Positions 60,200 to 64,000 of a stretch of 64,000 nucleotides of DNA are shown here, piece by piece. The position numbers were made by a program, and so were the translations under genes. Numbering within the stretch: position 1 is the stretch's first letter; each line of letters begins with the position of its first letter. This DNA is from Geothrix sp. (GTDB taxonomy: Bacteria; Acidobacteriota; Holophagae; Holophagales; Holophagaceae). The stretch is taken from assembly GCA_019449415.1 (NCBI GenBank), contig JAGRPP010000021.1, positions 57,737 through 121,736 of the forward strand. The letters are read 5' to 3'. Under the pieces are notes generated by a model. It was not told the DNA's origin. It did not search any database and saw only the letters and a list, made by a program, of their open reading frames with translations.

Positions 60200-60520
60200 T
60201 CAAAAGGTGACGACCTTATCGGCCCATTCGACCATGTGGAGGCAATCAACCATGGTTGAGATGGGGCAGACTTCGGATTCATTTTGATGGCGACTCTTGA
60301 TGCAAGTTCCGCATGCCCATATCGTTCCTTGGCTCTCCGCGAACGAGTAGAGCTGGGCTTGAACATTATATTTTTCGTGCGTGATGGATTCGGCCTCGAC
60401 GCCGGCGCTCATCAGAAACAATTGAACTTCATGGCCTTGCTTGAGCGCCGTATTGCAGAATCGAACCCCATTCCAAGCTTTTTCGGGTTCATTGGTTTCG
60501 AGGATGACGCCGATTTTCAT
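60200..60520 (-). CDS. DsrE-like sulfur-relay family protein
   Basis: The 106-residue protein starts MKIGVILETNEPEKAWNGVR and has the cysteine motif WACGTCIKSRHQ, in the position of the persulfide-carrying cysteine of the DsrE/TusD family. No other sulfur-relay genes lie nearby. The frame continues upstream, but this Met begins the domain. Confidence 0.82.
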   Translation of the reverse strand: MKIGVILETNEPEKAWNGVRFCNTALKQGHEVQLFLMSAGVEAESITHEKYNVQAQLYSFAESQGTIWACGTCIKSRHQNESEVCPISTMVDCLHMVEWADKVVTF

Positions 60521-60550
60521 GGGTGGCACTCCATGAGTCCAACGAAAGAA

Positions 60551-60632
60551 GTCAACCGGCCCCATCGCTGCGGGAAGGCGGACGCTAAATGGTCTAAGGA
60601 CTCCAAAAGGCGGCGATGGGGTTCGAGTTGAG
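60551..60632. repeat. attC-like palindrome
   Basis: GTCAACCGGCCCCATCGC (60551-60568) and GCGATGGGGTTCGAGTTGAGC (60613-60632, shown with one base fewer than its arm) form a long imperfect palindrome of 82 bp. Outer ends GTCAAC and GTTGAGC resemble the RYYYAAC and GTTRRRY core sites of integron attC, with unequal spacers and a variable middle of about 44 bases. It lies between the DsrE gene and the membrane protein gene. The integron link is not proven. Confidence 0.45.
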
Positions 60633-60676
60633 CACCAGGTCCGGAGAACTTCGGGTTTGCGGCTCTTTGGTGCGGC

Positions 60677-61021
60677 CTAACCTCCGTGCTGGAGCCCCCC
60701 ACCCCATTGACGGTACGAGAAGGCGAGGCAGCAACAGCCGATGAGGATCGTACCAAGACAGAAAAGAAGCCAAAGCCATCGATTTTGATGCGGCGATGCG
60801 AATCCACCGCCTCGAAGCGGAAGCGCCCAATCATAAATGAAGGTAAATAAGCCAAAGAGCCCCCAGAACAGGCCAAAGGAAAAGCCAACAAGCGAGCCCA
60901 AGCGCTCGCGCCAGGCTGGTAGAACCATGGCCATCAGCAGGACAAAGGCAAGCAACGCAAGAGCGCTCAGCAAGCGCCCTGCCCAAGCCGGCGATTCAAA
61001 AACTTTGTGCTGGGATTCCAT
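60677..61021 (-). CDS. Hypothetical membrane protein
   Basis: The 114-residue protein has three or four hydrophobic helices (LLSALALLAFVLLMAMVL, FSFGLFWGLFGLFTFIY, WLWLLFCLGTILIGCCCLAF). It starts at ATG 61021. I recognise no family. It is bounded by the attC-like palindrome and by a shared intergenic repeat. Confidence 0.55.
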   Translation of the reverse strand: MESQHKVFESPAWAGRLLSALALLAFVLLMAMVLPAWRERLGSLVGFSFGLFWGLFGLFTFIYDWALPLRGGGFASPHQNRWLWLLFCLGTILIGCCCLAFSYRQWGGGLQHGG

Positions 61022-61041
61022 GAAACGCCCCAACGAATGAA

Positions 61042-61120
61042 GGTGGCCCCGTCTGTACCGAGATGCTGAGCGGAGCCGAAAAGGCATCCCGTGGAGAGAG
61101 CGCGAAAGGCAATGCCGGCG
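61042..61120. repeat. 79-bp repeat flanking the lipoprotein gene (copy 1)
   Basis: The sequence from 61042 to 61120 is clearly related (about two thirds identical by eye) to 61603-61680. Both contain (T/C)ACCGAG(A/G)TGCTGAG(C/T)GG and end ATGCCGGCG. The copies flank the lipoprotein gene 61162-61575 in the same orientation. Confidence 0.65.
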
Positions 61121-61161
61121 GGTTTGGACCTAGCGGGGGCTGGGAGGCCAGGTCCAACCCC

Positions 61162-61575
61162 TTAAAGCAGTTGTATGATTACAGCTTCAACAGCGTCCGA
61201 GGCAATCTGGTGAGAGGTTGTCCTGAACGAGACCGTGGTTGAGTAGGTATTCCCGTTCGACATCAGGTTCAATTTGTAAGGCTTGATCGATGAAGCCTTC
61301 AAGCGATCTGCATCCATTTTCCATCTGACGATCGTTTGCCCGGAGATGTCCTCCAGGAATAAATCCAGGGGCTGCTCATCTGGGAAAGCAACCTTCCAGG
61401 AAGGGGCGTCGTCCCGCCGTTGGACGGAAAGACTGATCAATGTGTCATTTCCGGCCTTTGTAAGAAAGGCCTTAACTTTAGGCCCTCTTGGCGTGGAGTG
61501 GGTGGAGACGGTCGGAGTGCACCCCCAGGAGAGCAGGACCATCGAGGCGACCAGGCCGAATCGGAGATTTTTCAT
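61162..61575 (-). CDS. Lipoprotein, paralogue of 58383-58793
   Basis: The 137-residue protein has a lipobox with Cys19 (MVLLSWGC). The mature beta-rich part contains IVRWKMDADRLKASSIKPY and VSFRTTSHQIASDA, matching RLRWKLGKDHLRALGIQPY and ITFRTTSEQIISA in the gene at 58383-58793. It starts at ATG 61575 behind GGAGGGG. Function unknown. Direct repeats lie on both sides of the gene. Confidence 0.7.
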   Translation of the reverse strand: MKNLRFGLVASMVLLSWGCTPTVSTHSTPRGPKVKAFLTKAGNDTLISLSVQRRDDAPSWKVAFPDEQPLDLFLEDISGQTIVRWKMDADRLKASSIKPYKLNLMSNGNTYSTTVSFRTTSHQIASDAVEAVIIQLL

Positions 61576-61602
61576 GGAGGGGCTCCTGACGAAGGAGGCT
61601 AA

Positions 61603-61680
61603 GCGGTCCCGCTTGCACCGAGGTGCTGAGTGGAGTCGAGGAAGCCGGGAGATGGGAGAGAACGGAAGGTCATGCCGGCG
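61603..61680. repeat. 79-bp repeat flanking the lipoprotein gene (copy 2)
   Basis: This is the second copy of the repeat at 61042-61120. It lies in the 138-bp gap upstream of the lipoprotein start. The sequence nearest the start codon (TAGCCTCCTTCGTCAG on the reverse strand) also recurs before the secreted-protein gene at 59304. Confidence 0.65.
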
Positions 61681-61713
61681 AGATTCGCGTTGGGCAAGGT
61701 GCTGGCCCAGCGG

Positions 61714-62310
61714 TTAAAGAATGGGGCTAACGACCGGTTTGGGCTTGCGGCTTCGTGAGGCCAATAGCGTAAGAGCGCCGTTGAGGAGAAAGAGATAGGC
61801 GACGAAAGTCGTGTTTTCAAAATTATGGGTTTGGATCGACAGGAGGCTGATGCCAAAACCGAATGCACTGACCGCATAGGCCACCCAGCTCTCGGAATGG
61901 GGATGTCGATGCGCCTTGATGAGGGTCGGGACGCTCGCCAGCATATCAGCCAGCAATGAGAACAGCAGGGCCAGGTTCGGCTGGTCGGTCATGACCCAGA
62001 GGATGATGCCGAAGATCGCCGCGGCCATCAGGTAGTAATCGCGGGGTTCACTCTTCCAATAGGCTTGCCGGTTGAAGAAGGATGCCATGACGATGAGCAA
62101 CGGTGTCAATCCGGCGGCAAAGGACGCCCAGGACACGCCCGCGACGCCCTGCGCCCTTTGGGCAACGAAGATGACCATCGGGAAGATGCCCCAAAGCAGC
62201 CAAGTGATGCGGTTGGGTTGGGCTTTGCCGAGGAGGGTCTCGTACAGGTAATAGAAGCCGCCGAGTGAGCCGATGATGGCGCCGATGATCGCGAAATAGT
62301 CGGGAAGCAT
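61714..62310 (-). CDS. PQ-loop-like multi-pass membrane protein
   Basis: The 198-residue protein has about six hydrophobic helices. AQPNRITWLLWGIFP and LASVPTLIKAHRHPHSESWV each have the shape of a PQ-loop turn, as in SemiSWEET/PnuC-like transporters. It lies 6 bases behind the VOC gene. Transport substrate unknown. Confidence 0.6.
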   Translation of the reverse strand: MLPDYFAIIGAIIGSLGGFYYLYETLLGKAQPNRITWLLWGIFPMVIFVAQRAQGVAGVSWASFAAGLTPLLIVMASFFNRQAYWKSEPRDYYLMAAAIFGIILWVMTDQPNLALLFSLLADMLASVPTLIKAHRHPHSESWVAYAVSAFGFGISLLSIQTHNFENTTFVAYLFLLNGALTLLASRSRKPKPVVSPIL

Positions 62311-62316
62311 GGGTGG

Positions 62317-62718
62317 CTAGGATTCAGGAGGGGAAACCATGTGGAGCAGCCCCCACCCATGGCCATCTAGGTCGACGAAGCTGTGGGTGTACATGAATCC
62401 GAAATCCTCAGGCTTATCGTAGGTTGAACCACCAGCGGCAAGAGCCTTGGCAACCAATTCATCCACCTGCTCACGGCTCTCACAACTGAGGGATATCAGT
62501 ACTTCGACGGCCTGACTTGTGTCGCAGACAGCTTTGGGTGTGAATTCACGGAACTTGGCGTGGGTGCCCAACATGACAGAAATGGCATCATTGATGACGA
62601 TGCACGCAGCCGTGTCGTCGCTGAACTGTGGGTTGTGAGGAAATCCAAGCGCCTTGAAAAAGGCAACCGACTTCTGAAGGTCGGCGACCGGAAGGGTTAG
62701 GAAAACCTGGTTGATCAT
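62317..62718 (-). CDS. Glyoxalase/VOC family protein
   Basis: The 133-residue protein opens QVFLTLPVADLQKSVAFFKA and ends SFVDLDGHGWGLLHMV, a VOC fold with a typical metal-site region. It is a second, distinct VOC gene in this cluster. AAAGGAGGACC precedes the ATG at 62718. The IS element begins 35 bp upstream and may affect its promoter. Confidence 0.88.
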   Translation of the reverse strand: MINQVFLTLPVADLQKSVAFFKALGFPHNPQFSDDTAACIVINDAISVMLGTHAKFREFTPKAVCDTSQAVEVLISLSCESREQVDELVAKALAAGGSTYDKPEDFGFMYTHSFVDLDGHGWGLLHMVSPPES

Positions 62719-62769
62719 GCGGTCCTCCTTTGATCTGGTCGTTGTGACGGTGTGATGTTCCCCCCATGA

Positions 62770-63932
62770 TTAGCCCGGTCTTTGTGTGGAATCTGGGTTG
62801 ATTGGGGTGGTGTCGCTGGGCTGGGCGTAGGGAGCCGGAGGCGACCGGAGCTCAGCCCAGCGACGCGCAAACTCCGCCGGGGGAAGGCCCCCGAGCGAGG
62901 TGTGCGGTCGACGCTGGTTGTAGTCACGTAGCCATCCTCGGGCCACCTGCCGGGCCTCCGCAAGGTCCTTGAACCAATTTTCATTCAGGCATTCGTCCCT
63001 GAACCGCCCGTTGAAGCTTTCGCAGGTGCCGTTCTGCATTGGCCTGCCGGGCTTGATCAGGTGGTGCGTGATGCCCCGACCGTGTCGCCATTGGTCGAAG
63101 GCTCTCGAAGTGAACTCAGGGCCGTTGTCGCTCACCACCACTTCGGGCATCCCCCGGCGTCGAATCAGATCCTCCAGAACCCTCACCACCCTCAGGCTCG
63201 GCAGGCTGAAGTCCACCTCGATGGCCAGGCCCTCACGGGTGAACACATCCACCACATTCAGGGTTCGGATGGCCCTGCCTTCGGCCAGCGCATCCGAAAC
63301 GAAGTCCATGGCCCATTGCTGATTGGGCCGCACCGGCGGCTGCAGCGCCTGGCGCGGGGTGCCCTTCATCCGCTTCCGTGTGCGCTTTCTCACCCAGAGG
63401 CCCTCCTCGTTGTAGAGCCGCTCCACCCGCTTGTGATTCACCATGAACCCCTCCCGTCTTAGCAGCAGATAGAGCCTTGGAGAGCCGAACCGCTTCCGCT
63501 CTGCCGCCAGTTCCAGTAGCCGCTTCCGCAGCCCAGGGACCTCCTTGCGGCGACTTCGATACCGGCATGTGCACCTCGGCATGTCCACCACCTGGCATGC
63601 CCGCCTTTCGCTCACCCGGAAGACCCGCCGCAACGACAGCACTGCCTTCCGGAGGTCGGCGGGTCTCAGAATTTTTTTCGAAGGAGGAACCTCAGGGCCT
63701 CGATATCCACGTCCCGCTGCCCCAGCATCCGCAGGAGCTTGGCGTTCTCGATCTCCAGATGCTTCAGGCGCCGGGCATCCGAGACCTCCAGGCCCCCGTA
63801 CTTTGCCTTCCATCGGTAGAAGGTCTGGTCCGAGATCCCAAGCCGGCGGCTGATGTCCGCCGTCTTTGTCCCTGCCTCATGCTCCTTCAGCGCGTGGATG
63901 ATCTGCTCCTCGCTGAACCGGCTTTTCCTCAT
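62770..63932 (-). CDS. IS3 OrfAB transposase (frameshift fusion)
   Basis: OrfA reaches CTT CGA AAA AAA TTC TGA. A -1 slip on A-AAA-AAA (about 63673-63680) continues into OrfB as [16 protein letters not shown]. OrfB has the IS3 integrase core: first Asp in [10 protein letters not shown], second Asp in [12 protein letters not shown], and Glu in [17 protein letters not shown]. The fused protein is the active DDE transposase. The OrfB frame shows no strong start of its own. Confidence 0.88.
63666..63932 (-). CDS. IS3 OrfA (HTH protein)
   Basis: The 88-residue protein begins [20 protein letters not shown], has the [22 protein letters not shown] and a leucine-zipper-like helix, and ends RKKF. It matches the InsA/OrfA type of the IS407/IS51 group. 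Alone it represses or modulates transposition. GAGGAGCC precedes the ATG. Confidence 0.9.
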   Translation of the reverse strand: MRKSRFSEEQIIHALKEHEAGTKTADISRRLGISDQTFYRWKAKYGGLEVSDARRLKHLEIENAKLLRMLGQRDVDIEALRFLLRKKF

Positions 63933-64000
63933 GGCTCCTCCTCTGCTTGATTGAGGTGGATTCCACAGAATAATCGGACTAATTTACGGGGAGAATGTCA

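Larger units (their letters stand above)
62753..64000 (-). mobile_element. IS3-family insertion sequence (about 1248 bp)
   Basis: Imperfect inverted repeats of about 41 bp bound the element. The left starts TGATGTTCCCCCCATGATTA (62753-62793). The right end, read outward-in on the reverse strand, starts TGACATTCTCCCCGTAAATTA minus its last base (63959-64000). Both contain a TGTGGAATC block. The element carries orfA and orfB with a -1 frameshift. The right flank is outside the window, so the target duplication cannot be checked. Confidence 0.9.

Overview
The window is GC-rich DNA (mostly about 65% G+C by eye) from a Gram-negative bacterium. Host genes include lipoproteins with lipoboxes, a small triheme c-type cytochrome, RlmF, an ahcY gene behind an S-adenosylhomocysteine riboswitch, DUF4382 and DUF4136 lipoproteins and type IV pilin-like proteins. 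The combination is compatible with an Acidobacteriota member such as the Holophaga/Geothrix group. That is an inference from gene content only; no rRNA gene is present.

Layout. (1) Positions 1-7.0 kb are ordinary chromosome: the end of an ABC permease, an MFS exporter, thiol peroxidase (tpx), a DUF4136 lipoprotein, a MocR-type regulator next to a branched-chain aminotransferase (ilvE), a DUF4382 lipoprotein and a triheme cytochrome. (2) About 7.09-44.12 kb is a complete-looking Mu-like transposable prophage of roughly 37 kb with siphovirus-type tail genes. From left to right it carries repeated end sites, a leftward lysogeny operon (S24 repressor, then an unrecognised soluble protein, then an unrecognised four-helix membrane protein), an operator region, a Ner-like protein, a MuA-type DDE transposase with a repeat array in its 5' coding region, and a MuB-type ATPase. 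A tightly overlapped early operon follows, which includes DUF3164, a DUF4406-like protein, a phage-encoded sigma-70 factor, a DEDDh exonuclease and GemA. After a lipoprotein and a reverse-strand HTH protein come lysis genes, terminase, a portal-MuF fusion, protease/scaffold, capsid, connectors, tail tube, frameshifted tail chaperone, tape measure and tail-tip genes. The right end holds a small-RNA candidate, an SRAP protein and inverted end sites. (3) About 44.2-54.3 kb is chromosome: two divergent tRNA-Ser genes, radC, two pseudopilin-like genes, a ComEA-like protein, an AT-rich island, an SAH riboswitch with ahcY, a metacaspase, a Nudix hydrolase, glutaminase and rlmF. (4) About 54.3-62.7 kb is a run of small, mostly leftward, accessory-type genes (GNAT, VOC, DHFR-like, flavin reductase, DsrE, DUF3788, paralogous lipoproteins) with shared intergenic repeats and one attC-like palindrome. 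(5) 62.75-64.0 kb is an IS3-family element that ends exactly at the window edge.

Working together: in the prophage the repressor would silence the rightward ner-A-B operon while also transcribing the two genes behind it, the same arrangement as lambda cI-rexA-rexB. That module is the best candidate here for an undescribed system. No Mor or C activator was recognised; the phage sigma factor is a possible substitute for driving the late genes.
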